Assembly: GCF_963082655.1 (NCBI RefSeq)
Contig: NC_081555.1
Span: 22,198,643 to 22,262,642, forward strand
Source of the DNA: Stomoxys calcitrans
Taxonomy: Eukaryota > Arthropoda > Insecta > Diptera > Muscidae
Reading direction: 5' to 3'
DNA length: 64,000 nt
The position numbers and the translations under genes are program-made. Below, piece after piece: positions 22,151 to 34,740 of this stretch (its first letter is position 1; each line of letters starts with the position of its first letter). The notes under the pieces are model-generated. The model was not told the DNA's origin. It saw nothing but the letters and a program-made list of their open reading frames with translations, and did no database searches.

Positions 22151-22199
22151 AAAACACCAGTGAGGAAAGGCAAAAGTCGGGCGGCACCGACTGCATAAT

Positions 22200-23060
22200 A
22201 TTCTACACCTACCCAATAAGTACAAAGTGGGGGCTACATCTGTCCCGATTTGGACCAAACTCCATAGATATTGTTATAGTCGTCAAGGAAAGCGTTGTGC
22301 AAATTTTTGGCCAGATTGGTCAATAAATGGGTCTGCAGTGAAATCGGGTGAAAAACATATATGACAGTTATATCCAAATCTGAACCGATGTGTATGAAAT
22401 TCACCTGTAGTACTAAGAGCTATAAGAAAATCCTTCCTCGGTTAACACACGAGCACTTTATTGCAATATATCTCAAAATCGGACGAACATATGTATGGGA
22501 ACTATATCTGAATCTGAACCGATTTCGAGTAAACTTCTTAGAAATTGTGCGGTCTTGATTTCTTGCACCTCTGGAGGGCTAAAATATTGCACAGTGACTT
22601 CTCCTATGGCCTCCAATAAAGATGCTAAGTATGACTTAAATCAGTCTAAAACCTGATATAGCTGCCTTATAAACTGATCTTGGGTCTTGACTTCTTGCGC
22701 CTCTAGAGGCCGTAGTTCTTTGTCGATTTGGCTTATATTATGCACAGTGACTTCTCCTATGACCGCCAACATAGGCACCTAAATAGGACTAAAACCTGAT
22801 ATAGCTGCCATATAAACCGATCTGGGGTCTTGATTTCTTGCGCCTCTAGAGGGCGTAATTCTTATCCGATTTGACTGAAATATTACATAATGGCTTCCCC
22901 TATGACTTTCAACATGTGTGCCAAAAATGATGTGAATCGGTTTTTAACCTGATAAAGCTCCCATATCAACCGATCTACCGATTATACTTCTTGAGCTCTT
23001 CAAGGGCTCAATTCCTATCCGATTTAGCTGAAATTTTGAATAATGAATTCTACTATGGGC
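22200..23060 (-). repeat. 150-nt-subunit dispersed repeat, reverse orientation
   Basis: Reverse-orientation subunits: AACCTGATATAGCTGCC, GATCTTGGGTCTTGACTTCT, GCCTCTAGAGG, CCGATTTGACTG and others, at about 22540, 22660, 22800 and 22920. Confidence 0.75.
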
Positions 23061-23173
23061 TCCAAAATCCAAACCAAGTAGCAGCAGACATCTTCAGCAA
23101 ATAACAGACGTTTTAGCAGGCAGCCAGCCACTCTGAAATTGCTTAAATTTTCCTATAGCAGCTAAAGTGCTGG

Positions 23174-23380
23174 AGGCCACCGTGGCGCAGAGGTTTGCAT
23201 GTCCGCTTATGACGTCGAACGGCTCGATTCACATCCCAGCGTTAAAATCAGACAAATTTTAAGCGGTAGTTATCCCCCTACAAATGCTGGCTACATTTAT
23301 GAGCTATCCTTGTATGTTATGTTAAAATTTCTCTACCTAGTGGTGTCGCTATGCTACACGCCTTTTGGATTCGTCATAAG
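23174..23380 (+). mobile_element. tRNA-derived SINE
   Basis: Head GGCCACCGTGGCGCAGAGG matches an A box (TGGCGCAGAGG); the B box is degenerate (CGATTCACATCC). The body has GCGGTAGTTATCCCCCTACA and GTGGTGTCGCTATGC. It ends right where the gene D 5' block begins, so it lies close to the promoter. Confidence 0.8.
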
Positions 23381-23564
23381 ATATTAGGCCACTAGTGGCA
23401 CATTTCAGAATGTTGTAAAACCTAATCTTTTTTAGATTTATATACCCAAGACACTGTTGGAATCAATCTTTTATGAATCGTTCACAATTCTCTTTTAGGA
23501 AGTTGCTCAAAACTACAGATTATTACTTCAACTTAAAAACTAATATCTAAAGTGAAAGAAAGAC
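23381..23564 (+). promoter_or_regulatory. Conserved 5' block of gene D
   Basis: ATATTAGGCCACTAGTGGCA, GAATGTTGTAAAACCTAATC, TATACCCAAGACACTG and TTCTCTTTTAGGAAGTT with AG at 23497-23498, 67 nt before the ATG. Confidence 0.65.
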
Positions 23565-25805
23565 ATGTTGAAACACCTACCTCCTTCAAATCATTGCCGG
23601 CTCTGTGTAAAATGCTGCAATGATTACCAGCGCAGCCTCTATGATGAGACAGGTCAAGCTAACGCAAATCGTGGTCTTTTGGGGAAATATTTTACCAACG
23701 CAGTGAGTCTCCTGATACTGATACACCCAATGCATGAATAAATGAATGATGACTTCCAAATACTATATCTTCAATGCTTTCAGATGTTAAATATGGAATG
23801 GGAGAAGCAACTTCAATACATCTGTGGGAAATGTTGGCAGCATATCTGGGAGTTCCATCAATTCCAGCAGGCAGTTATAGAGGCGCAGAAGGGCCTACAC
23901 TTGAATAAGGAAGCGGCAAAAGAAGTTGGGGAAGTTGTTACGGTAAAATCTGAGATGAATATAAAAAAAGAACAACAGGAGTGGCATAGTGGCCAGGAAT
24001 TTATCGCTAGCACTGAGGATTTAATCAAACCTACACCCCTAACCTTTGATATAAAAACTGAAGAGCCTTTGTCTCTCAACAGTGATTATGAAGGAATGTC
24101 GTCCCCTGGCCTGGATCAGTTAACGGATGGAGAAATGTCACTGATGTCCCACATGTCCAGCAGAACAGAAAATACCTCCTTGACCTATGACAACGAATCC
24201 AATGAAGAATGTATGCCCTGTTCATCTTTGGGTCAGACCAACCCAAGCTTTTCAAATAAAAAGTTACCTGTTACCAAAAAGTCTGTAGAGGAGTTTGATG
24301 AGCTGGTAGCTTTGTGGCGTTCCTCCTTGGAATGTGAAATTTGCCATCAGCTGAAGGCCAGCTATTCTCAGTTGAAAGAACATTTTAGCAAAAATCATAC
24401 TTCAGAAGGTTGCTACCTTATGTGTTGCCAATTGAGGCTGGAGACTCGTTACGATATTGAAAACCACATACGCTATCATAATGCCCCCCAGCAGCTAAAA
24501 TGTGTGGCCTGTTGCAAGGTTTACCGTTTGGAGGAACATTTAAGAGCTCACAAACGGAAAGTGCACACCAGCAAGGGAGAAGATAAAAATGCTAAAGACG
24601 GCGAGAAGTTGGAAGTTGGGAAATATCGTTGCAGCAAGTGTTTAAAGGACTTTGCAACGAAATCGCGTCTAAATAACCACAGTCGTGATGTCCATAAACC
24701 CAAGATTTTCGAATGCCACATTTGTGAAAAATCCTTTATGCATCCGAATGCGCTGCGCGAGCATTTGGCTGCCCACACAGGGGACAAAGCGCATGCCTGC
24801 TCCTTTTGCCCCATGGCGTTTACCTGCCGAGCCTATTACCGCCGGCATATGAGAAAACATCATCTCCAGGAATGGAATAACATACAAAATGAAGGGGCTC
24901 AAAAAGAAACTCTGGATGGGTATCGGCGAGAAACTCGAGGAGAGTGCATGGTTTATATTTGCCATTATTGTTCCAGGGAGTATGACAAAAAGTATTCTAT
25001 GTTAAATCATCTGAATCAGTGCCAAAGAGATGGCCGACCGGTAGAGCCTAATATGGGATTTCGGCTGGAAACTCGGGGAGAGAGTTTGATGTATGTGTGC
25101 ATTTATTGTTCCAAGGAGTGTGAGAAGCGTATTTCTATGCTCAATCATATCAGGGGATGTCAAAGGGACGATGGCCCAATAGAGTTTAAAAGTGGGTATC
25201 GGCGAGAAACTAGGGGAGAGAGTATGGTCTATGTTTGTGTTTTTTGTTCTAAGGAGTACGATAAGCGTCCATCCATGTACACGCATCTCAGGCAATGTCA
25301 AATAGAATATGGACAAATAGGACCTAAACTAGGGTATCGGCTTGAAACTCGTGGAGAGAGTATGGTCTACATTTGCATTTATTGTTCCAAGGAGTATGAA
25401 AAGCCGCAATCCATGCGCAGTCATCTCTATCGATGCCATAGAGACGATGGATCTTTAGCGAAGCAGCAGGTATCAATAGCTTCTGAACCCCTAGCACCAG
25501 CTCCGCAGCAGCAAGGATCAAGCAAGAACGATGAAAGCAACACAACACCAGATGGTGATATTTTAAATGTGGTGGGTCAAGAAGCAGTAGGAGAAGAGGA
25601 TTCATTGATGACCCCCATCGAGGAAAAAGAGCTGAAAGATGAAACTGCAACAAGGACTAATGTGAAGACCGAACAATTTTCAGATGATACAAATGCCTTG
25701 GTATTTGAGGAAATGGATGAACGTGAAATTCCACTAGAATTTGAAGATGCTACCTTTAAAAGTGAAGAATTCATAGAACCCGAAGAAGAATTTATTGAGC
25801 TATAA
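23565..25805 (+). CDS. Gene D: ZAD zinc-finger protein with four modules
   Basis: Model: exon 1 23565-23702, intron 23703-23783 (81 nt, the longest of the set, owing to an ATGAATAA/AATG stretch), exon 2 23784-25805; 719 aa. ZAD (Cys 11/14, 60/63), linker with FDIKTEEPLSLNSD (the CtBP-like motif changed to PLSLN), lead-in near residue 211, six C2H2 fingers, four 46-residue modules at about 437-598, the last with both Cys and His (HLYRCH). The acidic tail has VKTEQF and ends PEEEFIEL. AATAAA at 25903. Closest in layout to genes E and F. Likely a nuclear regulator; no target can be read from sequence. Confidence 0.92.
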
Positions 25806-25894
25806 ACCAAGGCCTAAGACCTTAGTTGGAATATTAAAAGAACAAAACAGCGAAAATTTTGTTAGTTTTAAGAAGCCAAATATTTTCTATCCAA

Positions 25895-26215
25895 ACTTTT
25901 TCAATAAAATTTTTTATTCGCCATAAAGTCTTGTAATTCTGCTGAACCAAACGTGTGTTATTCAAACAGCTGTTTTCTCACTATAGAATCAGCTGTTTTG
26001 GTTATACTTAGCTAGGCTCAGGCATTCAAACAGCTGGTTTCCTTCTACAGAATCAGCTGACTGTTATATGTAAGTAACGTCAAAATTCATTTCATAGTGG
26101 GAAATCAGCTGTTTGGATAACATATGCTTAGGTTAACATAACTCCGTGACTTTAGGGCGCTAAACACTTTTTTAAACAAAAGTTTTCAAAAAATTAAATT
26201 GAAAACTTAGCATGT
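25895..26215. mobile_element. CAGCTG-rich foldback/MITE
   Basis: The two arms face each other: CGCCATAAAGTCTTGTAATT...AAACAGCTGTTTTCTCACTA and the complement TAGTGGGAAATCAGCTGTTT...CCGTGACTTTAGGGCGC. Same family as the arms at 19061 and 20765. Confidence 0.75.
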
Positions 26216-26334
26216 GAAAGATTGAAGAACCTATGAAAGTTATATTTGAATAAAAAAAATACTTTGATAGTTGACTTTGAGTTGCCACTTACCATTAACA
26301 TTATGCATAAGTACCATTGAGCACGCTTTGCCAT

Positions 26335-26490
26335 TTATTTGTACGTCACCCTATACTTTGGGTAGTAGTAGATATAAATTTTCTTCATGTACTTTTATCA
26401 CTTTAAAAAATAAAAAAACTAAAATAATAAAATAATATGAAAAATATTAATGAGGACTTTTTGGATTATAAGCAGAGAGGGGAAAAATAT
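26335..26490 (+). other. Conserved 3' block (gene D copy)
   Basis: TTGTACGTCACCCTATACTT, ATCACTTTAAAAAATAAA and TTTTTGGATTATAAGCAGAG, matching the blocks after A, C, F and H. Confidence 0.5.
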
Positions 26491-27066
26491 GCACTTTTTG
26501 TTTGTGGGCCGATTGTGACCAAAATTTGATTTAGGCATAATTTGGTAGAAAACGAATTTTGATTGCATACCAGAGAACAGCAGCAAGCCACATTAAAAAT
26601 AAGTGCACACCAAAGACATGAATGCGAATGGCAAACGCACACCTTATACCAGCAATCATTGTTGACTCTAACGACTTTAAACGATCAAAACATAAAATGC
26701 TGTCTTAATTTCGTTGAGCTATTGTGTGTTTGCCGATGAGCATAAAATTATTGCCAATCATATTTTGCATTTTAAGCAATACGCACGATGGCTCACAATG
26801 GCAGCAACGGTGTAGGAGATACACACAGCAACGTTTCAGAGTTATGGGAGCTGAAATTAATCTGCGTGCTTTGTAATGGTCTGGTCTCTGGCAAAAGCAA
26901 TTCTCATCCAAAAAAAAAATAAGGAAATGCTTACTTTAGCTTCATATAGCACTCATTTGAGTGGTGCTTTCGTTTCCAAACAACACGCTATGTCCGTCGA
27001 CCAAATTGAAAACTGAAATCGACTGAAAGATTACAAAAACGTTCGGTCATCTCTCACTCCATTTTA
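26491..27066. other. Unassigned D-E intergenic DNA
   Basis: No gene or clear repeat; minus-strand ORF 26705-26911 has no recognisable domain. Confidence 0.4.
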
Positions 27067-27069
27067 TAA

Positions 27070-27290
27070 GTGCGTGTGTTTCTAGCTAACTTTATTTTTA
27101 GGTGGCAAGCGTAACAGACAATTGCTTTGCCCAAAGTGACCATTGGGTGCCAAAGTTCTCTGGTGCATATATGAAATATGCATCTATTGTATATGTGCGT
27201 GTATCTCTAGCTAACTTTATTTTTAGGTGACAAGCGTAACGAACAATTGCTTTGGCCAAAGTGGTTATTGAGTGCCAAAACACATTCGTT
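27070..27290 (+). repeat. Two-copy direct repeat, 125-nt period
   Basis: GTGCGTGT...CTAGCTAACTTTATTTTTAG, GCAAGCGTAAC and GACAATTGCTTTG occur at about 27070 and again 125 nt later at about 27195 with small changes. Confidence 0.8.
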
Positions 27291-27429
27291 AAAGAATATA
27301 AATATAAAAAAATATAAAAATAATCATTGCACATTTTCGATTATAAAGCTTACCTCGGAAAAGAAATTCATACATCGATAGGGAAATTTTATTACTTTGG
27401 ATATTTTTCTGAAATATTTAATTTCCATA

Positions 27430-28080
27430 GAAAAGGTTTTCAACTAAAAATATCACAAAAAAAAATTAAAAAAAAAATAATGATAATAAAAAACGCAAAA
27501 ATGTAAAATTTAAAAACAAGTATTAAAAAAATATAAAAAATAAGAAAAAATAACATCTTAAATCAGTAATTATTAAAAAAACTAAGATGAATGATTAATA
27601 TTGTTTTTTTTAATTAAAACAAAATAAAATAAAGTAAAATAAAATAAAGTAAAATAAAATAAAATAAAATAAAATAAAATAAAATAAAATAAAGTAAAGT
27701 AAAATAAAATAAAATAAAATAAAATAAAATAAAATAAAATTAAATTAAATTAAATTAAATTAAATTAAATTAAATTAAATTAAATTAAATTAAATTAAAT
27801 TAAATTAAATTAAATTAAATTAAATTAAATTAAATTAAATTAAATTAAATTAAATTAAATTAAATTAAATTAAATTAAATTAAATTAAATTAAATTAAAT
27901 TAAATAAAAAAAAATAAAATAAAATAAAATAAAATAAAACATGAAATTAAAAATTAAATAAAAAATTAAAAATAAGAAAAATAAAAATAAAATAAAAAGC
28001 TTACCCAAAACACAAATAAAAAAATATTAAAAAAAAGTATAAAAAATAATAATCGAAAGAATAAAAAAAATCGAATGTTA
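27430..28080. repeat. A/T-rich tract with (AAAAT)n and (AAATT)n microsatellites
   Basis: (AAAAT/AAAGT)n from about 27616 to 27737, then a very regular (TTAAA)n from about 27737 to 27905, then (AAAAT)n to about 27940, all within A-rich DNA. Confidence 0.95.
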
Positions 28081-28173
28081 ATTTTATAAAACCTTTTCAT
28101 GTCAAACAAATTGCTTTAAAACATTTTCAAAAATTTCTATACAAATATTTTATCACCCTTTTCTAATTTTTCC

Positions 28174-28402
28174 GTGAACATTCCATTGAGGAACAGGGGA
28201 TATTTCCCTCATATCAATGAGTGCAGTGCGATAAAAAGTTTAAGTTCAATAATACGGAGTCTTCTCTTTTATGTCAAGTCCGAACGGCCGCATAGCGATA
28301 CCTGTTTGGAGAGAAGTTTTACATGGCATAGTACCTCACAAATGAAAATCTTTTCTGGTGTTCACGACGGCTTCAAAGGCGGACATGCTAACCTCTGTGC
28401 CA
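28174..28402 (-). mobile_element. Degraded tRNA-derived SINE
   Basis: Body phrases TGAACATTCCATTGAGGAAC, GTTTGGAGAGAAGTTTTACA and GGCATAGTACCTCACAAATG are present. The head is reduced to GGACATGCTAACCTCTGTGC, with most of the B-box half deleted. Confidence 0.7.
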
Positions 28403-28409
28403 AAGTATG

Positions 28410-28924
28410 TTTTTGTTTTTTTTTTTTTTAACTTAGATTTTTTTTGAGAATTTAAAGTTGTAAACCGCATAACCTTTAGTAGGAAATGGCACTTGCTACG
28501 AAATTTTTTCTTATTATTTGAATTTTGTAAGCTGCCCAATGGTGGCCATAGATTTGAAATCGATTCACAAATACTTCTATAATTTAAAAAATACTAACTA
28601 TATGTTGACTACAATTTTCAACCAAATTCATTGTAATCCAATATTTCATAAACCGTTGGAGATATTTCAGACATGTAAGCAAATTTTTTGTTAGCTGCTT
28701 CTAGTCAGTAGACCCATAAATGTTTATATGGCAAGCATTTCAAAGTTTGACATGCTTGAGGTAACCAGCCTTAATGCCCCATAGATGAGTAACTAGGCTG
28801 ACCAAACACCTCACCAATGACTGCATGCTCAGTTTCTTGTGGATTTCTCTATCCGTAATTGAATTACTTCCAAGATTTTTCGATTTGGAAACACTGTAGA
28901 CTGGTAAGAAGAAAAATGCAGACT
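28410..28924. other. Unassigned DNA before gene E
   Basis: AT-rich, no convincing coding or repeat signature. Confidence 0.35.
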
Positions 28925-28925
28925 T

Positions 28926-29012
28926 TTTTGAAATGTCGAATGTGAACATTCGCAAGTTTTAAGGCTGTTTAAAGCGATCGGGCTGGTTCCAGTTGGAATT
29001 AAAGGGCAACAG
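28926..29012 (+). pseudogene. Non-LTR retroelement relic upstream of gene E
   Basis: Codons for VNIRKF-, LKRSGW- and LVPVG-like residues align with the C-terminal end of the relic seen before genes F, G and H. Only the last part is left here. Confidence 0.5.
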
Positions 29013-29210
29013 CCTTCTATTGTTATTAGGCTACAATTTACTCGTAGCAAAGTTTAGAATGTTGTGTAGCCTAATCTATTTTTATTTTTATATACCCAAG
29101 ACACTGCTCCATTCTATGTTTTATGAATCGTTCAAAATTCTCTTTTAGGAAGTTTCCCAAAAATATCGCTTATTGCTTCAACTTAAGAACTAATAACTAA
29201 AGCTAAAGAT
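29013..29210 (+). promoter_or_regulatory. Conserved 5' block of gene E
   Basis: TTGTTATTAGGCTACAATTT, GAATGTTGTGTAGCCTAATC, TATACCCAAGACACTGCTCC and TTCTCTTTTAGGAAGTT with AG at 29147-29148, 63 nt before the ATG. Confidence 0.65.
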
Positions 29211-31394
29211 ATGTTGAGATATCCTCCTCCCTCAGACCATTGCCGGCTCTGTGTAAAAAGCTGCAATGATTATCAGCGCAGCCTCTATGATGAGACGGGT
29301 CAAGCTAACGCAAATCATAATCTTGTGGGCAAATATGTTACCAACGCAGTGAGTCTCCTCTCTGATACACCCAATGCATGAATGATGTCATCCAATATAT
29401 ATCCTCAATGATTTCAGATGTTGAATATGGAATGGGAGAAGCGACTTCAATACATCTGTGGAAAATGTTGGCAGCATATCTGGGAGTTCCATCAATTCCA
29501 GGAGTCCATTATTAAGGCGCAAAAGGGCCAACACTTGAATAAGCAAGCGGCAAAAGAAGCTGGGGATATTGTTAAGGTTAAATCGGAGATGAATATAAAG
29601 GATGAACAACTGGAGTGGCAGAATGCCCAGGAAATTAGCGCTAGCATTGAAGATTTAACGAAACCTGCAGCCCTCAGCTATGATATAAAAACTGAAGAGC
29701 CTTTGCATCTCAACAGTGATTATGAAGACACTATGACGCCTCAAGGCCTGGAGCAGTTAACGGATGAAGAGATGTCTCTGGTGTCCCACATGTCCAATAG
29801 AACAGACAAAGAATCCAATGAAGAATGTATGCCCTCAGCGTCTTTGGGCCAGACCAACCTTAAGTTTTCATATAAAACATTTCCTGCAGCTAAAAAGTCT
29901 GTAGAGGAGTTTGATCAGCTGGTAGCTTTGTGGCGTTCCTCTTTGGAATGTGAAATTTGCCATCAGCTGGTGGTCAGCTATTCTCAGTTGAAAGAACATT
30001 TTAGCAAAAACCATGCTTTAGAAGGTTGCTACCTAATGTGTTGCCAACTGAGGCTGGATAGTCGCTACGATATTGAGCAACACGTACACTATCATAATGC
30101 CCCGCAGCAGCTTAAATGTGAGGTGTGTTGCAAGGTTTACCGATTGGAGTCATATTTGAAAATTCACATTAGGAAATTCCACACCAGCAAGGGAGGAGCT
30201 AAAAATGCTAATGGCAACAAGAAGTTGGAAGCGAAATATCGTTGCAGCAAGTGTTTAAAGGGCTTTGCAACCAAAACACGCTTAAACAAACACAATTGTG
30301 ATGTCCATAAACCCAAGATTTTTGAATGTAACATTTGTGAAAAATCCTGTTCGCATCCCAATGCACTGCGAGAGCATTTGGCTTCACACACAAGGAACAA
30401 GACGCACGCCTGCTCCATTTGCCAAGAGACATTTACCAGCCGAGCTTATTACCGTAGGCATATGAGAAAATATCATCTCCAGGAATGGAATAAGATACAA
30501 AATAAAACAGCCCAAGAAGAGACTCTGGATGGGTATCGTCAAGAAATTCGAGGAGAGTGTATGGTTTATGTTTGCCTTTATTGTTCCAGGGAGTATGACA
30601 AAAAGTTGTCTATGTTAGTTCATCTGAAGCAATGTCCAAGAGACGATGGACCGATAGAGCCTAAAATGGGGTTTCGGCTGGAAACTCGGGGAGAGAGTTT
30701 GATGTATATTTGCTCTAATTGTTCCAAGGAGTACGAAAAGAGGATCTCCATGCTCAATCATATCAGAGGATGTCTGGGAGACAATGGGCCAATGGAGTCT
30801 AAAATTATGTATCGGCGAGAAACTGTGGGAGAGAGCTCGTTCTATGTTTGTGTTTTTTGTTCTAAGCATTATAAAAACCGGCATTCCATGTACGACCATG
30901 TGAAGCACTGTCAAGGAGGCGATAGACCAATAGTTGCTAAAAACGGGTATCGGCTTGAAACTCGGGAAGGGAGTACTGCCTATATTTGCATTTTTTGTTC
31001 CAAGGAGTATGTCAAACGTCAATCCATGCACAATCATCTCTATCGATACCATAGATACGAAGAATCTTTAGCGAAGCGGGCGTCCAGAATTTCTGAAACC
31101 GTGCAGCCGAAGACAACTGCTGTAACCAACACAACGCCAGCTGGTGATGCCTTTAATATGCTGGGCAACGAAGCAAAAGAAGAAGAAAAATATTCCTTGA
31201 TGAAGAAGATGGAGGAAAGAGAGTTGAAAGATGAGAATTCTACAGGGATTTATGCCAGCACCGAAGAATTTTCAGCTGATGCAAATACCTTGGGAATTGA
31301 AATGGATGAAGATGACTTGCCACCAGTATCTGAAGATGCCACATGCAAAAGTGAAGAATTCATAACATCCGAAGAAGAATTTATTGAGCTATAA
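29211..31394 (+). CDS. Gene E: ZAD zinc-finger protein with four modules
   Basis: Model: exon 1 29211-29348, intron 29349-29417 (69 nt), exon 2 29418-31394; 704 aa. The N-terminus is MLRYPPPSDHCRLC, similar to gene I. ZAD, linker with YDIKTEEPLHLNSD, lead-in KKSVEEFDQL near residue 205, six C2H2 fingers, four modules at about 429-590. Module 3 has SKHYKNR in place of the usual SKEYEKR; module 4 is a C2H2 form (HLYRYH). The tail has diverged (YASTEEF where paralogues have VKTEQF, so the C-terminal SUMO-type site is lost) but keeps SEEEFIEL. AATAAA at about 31440, 46 nt after the stop. Probable nuclear regulator. Confidence 0.92.
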
Positions 31395-31599
31395 ACAAAC
31401 ACTACAGATCCTATTTGGATTATGGACAAAACTTAACTGAATAAAGAAATTCATAGTTTAAAGAAGCTTAATTTTATTTTTCGAAACCCTTGAGGAGTGT
31501 TGTGTTCAAAATGCAACTCTGCTAACAAATGCCAAAAAAAAAAATCAACACGCAAAAACTAAACAATTTTTAACTTTGCCAACTAAAAACCCTATCTAC

Positions 31600-33523
31600 A
31601 TGTGGCAGCACTGAATGACGCTAGATAGCAATAAAGTAAAGATTTCTATGAAAAATATCGCAAAAACCCAAATTTTTTGGGGGTAGAAATTTAAGGTCGT
31701 TTTCAAGGACAAAAACGCCATAACTCCTTCATTTTTTCGAATTTTGAAAATTTTACAGCATTCCGCTCGAAATTCGAAAAGATTCGAACAATAAACAAAA
31801 TTACGTGAAATTTCACATTTTATTTTTTTTTTTTGCATTTTTTTAGCAAAGGCTGAGGCCCTTATGAAATTTTTAAATTTTTGATGCGAAAAAAATTTTT
31901 CGAGTTGAGTATACAGTATTGTAGATTATTGCAAAAAAATCGGATTAGTGCAACTCCCATGTTTTTTCTTCAAAAAACAAGCTCAAAATCGCATAATTAA
32001 TATTGGAAAAATGGTAAAAAAATCGAGGTGAGCTTGAAATTGCTGTAACATCTTTAGTTTTGCGAATTTCAAAATTCGTCCCTTTCAGCAATGATACTGG
32101 ACGAAGTAATACTCTTTCCTATTTGCTTGAAAACTTTAGAGTAATTCTAAAAATCCAACTTGAGTTTGAAATTGCTGTAACTTCCTTAGTTTTGCAAACT
32201 TCACAATTTTTCAGACATCGTTGGATTCATGGGGAAAATCTCTTTCCGTAGTGGTGCTAGATGAAGCACTAATGTAAAGTATTCTATGAAAAACATCGCA
32301 AAAATCAAATCTTTTTTGGCGTAAAAATTCAAGGTAAAAAACGCTGTAACTCCTTCATTTTTTTGAATTTCGATCATTTTTCAGCATTACGCAGTTCGAA
32401 ATTCGAAAACGATTCGTACAATAAACAAAATTTCGTAAAATTACACATATTATTTTTTTTGCATTTTTTTAGCAAAGGCTAACCCCTATAGAAATTGAGA
32501 AAATTTTCAATTTTTGATGCGAAAAAAATTTTTAAGTTGAGTATACAGTATTAAAGATTATGGCAAAAAATTCGGATTATTGCAACTTCGATGTTTTTCC
32601 TTCAAAAAACAAGCTCAAAATCGCATAATTAATATTGGAAAAGTGGTTCAAAAAATCGAGGTGAGTTTGAAATTTCTTTAAGATCTTTAGTTTTGCGAAT
32701 TTCAAAATTCTGAGGACACCGTTGGATTTGTCTAGAAAATCCCTTTCAGCAATGATACTGGACGAAGCAATACTCTTTCCTATTTGCTTGAAAACTTTAG
32801 AGTATTGCTTCAAAATCGCATCAATAATATCCAAAAAATTCTAAAAACCCAACGTGAGTTTGAAATTGCTGTAACTTCCTTAGTTTTGCAAACTTCACAA
32901 TTTTTCAGACATCGTTGGATTCGTCAGGAAAATCCCTTTCTGTAATGGTGCTGGATGAAGCAATAATGTATAGTTTTCTATGAAAAACATCGCAAAAGCC
33001 AACTATTTTTTGGCGTAAAATTCATGGTCGTTTTCAAGGTGAAAAACGCTATAACTCCCTCATTTTTTGGAATTTCGATCTTTTTTCAGCATTCCGCAGT
33101 TCGAAATTCGAAGACGATTCGTTCGAATAAGTAAAAGTATGCAAAATTTCACATTTTATTTTTTTGCATTTTTTTAGCAAAGGCTAACCTTATAACCTAA
33201 CCCCTTATAAAAATTTGCAATTTTTGATGCGAAAAAATTTTTCGAGTTGAGTATACAGTATTGAAGATTATTGCAAAAAAATCGGATTAGTGCAACTCCT
33301 ATGTTTTTTCTTCAAAAAACCAGTTCAAAATCGCATCATTAATATTGAAAAAGTGGTTTAAAAAATCGAGGTGAGTTTGAAATTGCTGTAAGATCTTTAG
33401 TTTTGCGAATTTCAAAATTCATCAGGAAAATCCCATTCCGTAATGGTGCTGGACGAAGCAATACTCTTTCCTTTTTCCTTGAAAACTTTAGAGTATTGCT
33501 TCAAAATCGCATAATTAATATTC
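31600..33523. repeat. Satellite array 1 (~700-bp unit)
   Basis: Repeated phrases TTTTTTAGCAAAGGCTAACC (31852 variant, 32478, 33183), GAGTTGAGTATACAGTATTG, CAAGCTCAAAATCGCATAAT, ACACCGTTGGATTCG and CGCAGTTCGAAATTCGAAAA. Anchor spacing is 626 and 705 bp. The unit itself contains related subrepeats of about 195 nt (AAATTGCTGTAAC...GCTTCAAAATCGCAT). Short ORFs only mirror the repeat. Confidence 0.9.
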
Positions 33524-34135
33524 AAACAAGATTGGTCAATAAATGCGCTTGTAGTGGCTCTAGGAATGAAAATCGGGCGATATATATATATGAGAGCTAT
33601 ATCTAAATCTGGACCGATTTCTTTACCATTCACTACAAAATTTCAAGAGAATCGGTTTACAATTGACAATTTTATTGCATTATTACTTCAAATCGGACAA
33701 ACATATATATGGGAGCTATGTCCAAATCTGAACCGATTTGTATAAAATTATTCAGTAATGTCGAGAGTCACAGGAAAATCCTTCCTGCTAAATTTTGAGA
33801 GAATCGGTAAACAAATGACCATTTTATTGCATTATTACTGAAAATCTGACGAACATATTTTTTTGTCAACGCCGACTATATGAAAAATCCGCAATTACTT
33901 TTTGGGCAACCCAATATTTAAGGGAGCTATATCTAAATCTGAATTGATTTTTTCCAATTTCAATAGGCTTTGTCTCTAGGCCGAAAAACATGTCTGTACC
34001 AAATTTGAAGATGATCGGATGAAAATTGCGACCTGTAGTTTGTACACAAATTAACATGGACAGACGGACATAGCTAAATCGAATCAGAAAGTAATTCTGA
34101 GTCGATAGGTATACTTATCAATGGGTCTATCTACC
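33524..34135 (+). repeat. Dispersed repeat with ~130-nt subunits
   Basis: Starts AGATTGGTCAATAAATGCGC; subunits with GGGAGCTATATCTAAATCTG and AACCGATTT; ends GGACAGACGGACATAGCTAA and GTCGATAGGTATACTTATCA. The same start follows in the copy at 50735. Confidence 0.75.
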
Positions 34136-34432
34136 TTCCTTTTGTGTGTTGCAAACGGCCCCAGAAAGGAGAGCCTACGTCCCTGTATGCCCGGACATGA
34201 ACAAAGCAAGTGCTCGATAGTCTCCGCCTCATCTTTATCGAGGCAATTCTTACAGAAGCCATTCCCGTGCCGCTATGCGGCCTATGGTGAAGTGCCCGGT
34301 TATGACCCCTATCAAGGTACTCATCGACCTTTTATTGAACACCAGCAATTCTCTCGTTATCCTCCTGTCGATGACAGACCAGAGCGCCTTTACAGTCCGG
34401 AAACGGAGTAACCTAACCTAAAGATTTTTATT
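34136..34432 (-). pseudogene. Non-LTR retroelement relic (RNase H-distal region)
   Basis: Minus-strand codons give LIGVITGHFTIGR, an EHLL-equivalent segment interrupted by stops, and LSFLGPF, typical of the Cys/His-containing region after the RNase H domain of I/Jockey-type elements. Frameshifts and stops throughout. The plus-strand ORF at 34121-34411 is its antisense shadow. Confidence 0.65.
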
Positions 34433-34561
34433 TTGACGGAAGGGATTTTGAGATTGGAAACCGCTCCGCTCCGCTTTGAGTTCAAAAAATTACGCTTTCG
34501 CTCCGACTAAAATAGGCCTGCCCCGCTCCGCTCCGAATCCCTGATTTCAAGTAAGGTTTTC

Positions 34562-34740
34562 TGCTGAAGCTATGAAAACGTGGAGGAATAGAAAACAATA
34601 GAACATTTGTTGCGTGCCAGACCTGCGCTAACTAGAAAAAACAAAAAAAAAATAAAAAAATAAAAAAAAGTTCCGCCTTAGGTTCTTGTTAATATTCTTG
34701 GAGACTTATCTAAGTTGGAAAATGTCAACCTTTGTAAGCT
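34562..34740 (+). pseudogene. Non-LTR retroelement relic upstream of gene F
   Basis: Plus-strand codons KTIEHLLRARPALTRK and, after a frameshift and A-rich insertion, ILGDLSKLENVNLCKL: the C-terminal end of an RNase H-bearing non-LTR ORF2. The same relic in the same place precedes genes E, G and H. Confidence 0.75.

Noticed and set aside
27737..27905. Regular short repeat that could be mistaken for a CRISPR-like array
   Set aside because: It is a pentanucleotide microsatellite without spacers; the window is eukaryotic.
34121..34411. 96-aa plus-strand ORF
   Set aside because: Opposite strand matches a non-LTR RNase H-distal region better; this is its shadow.
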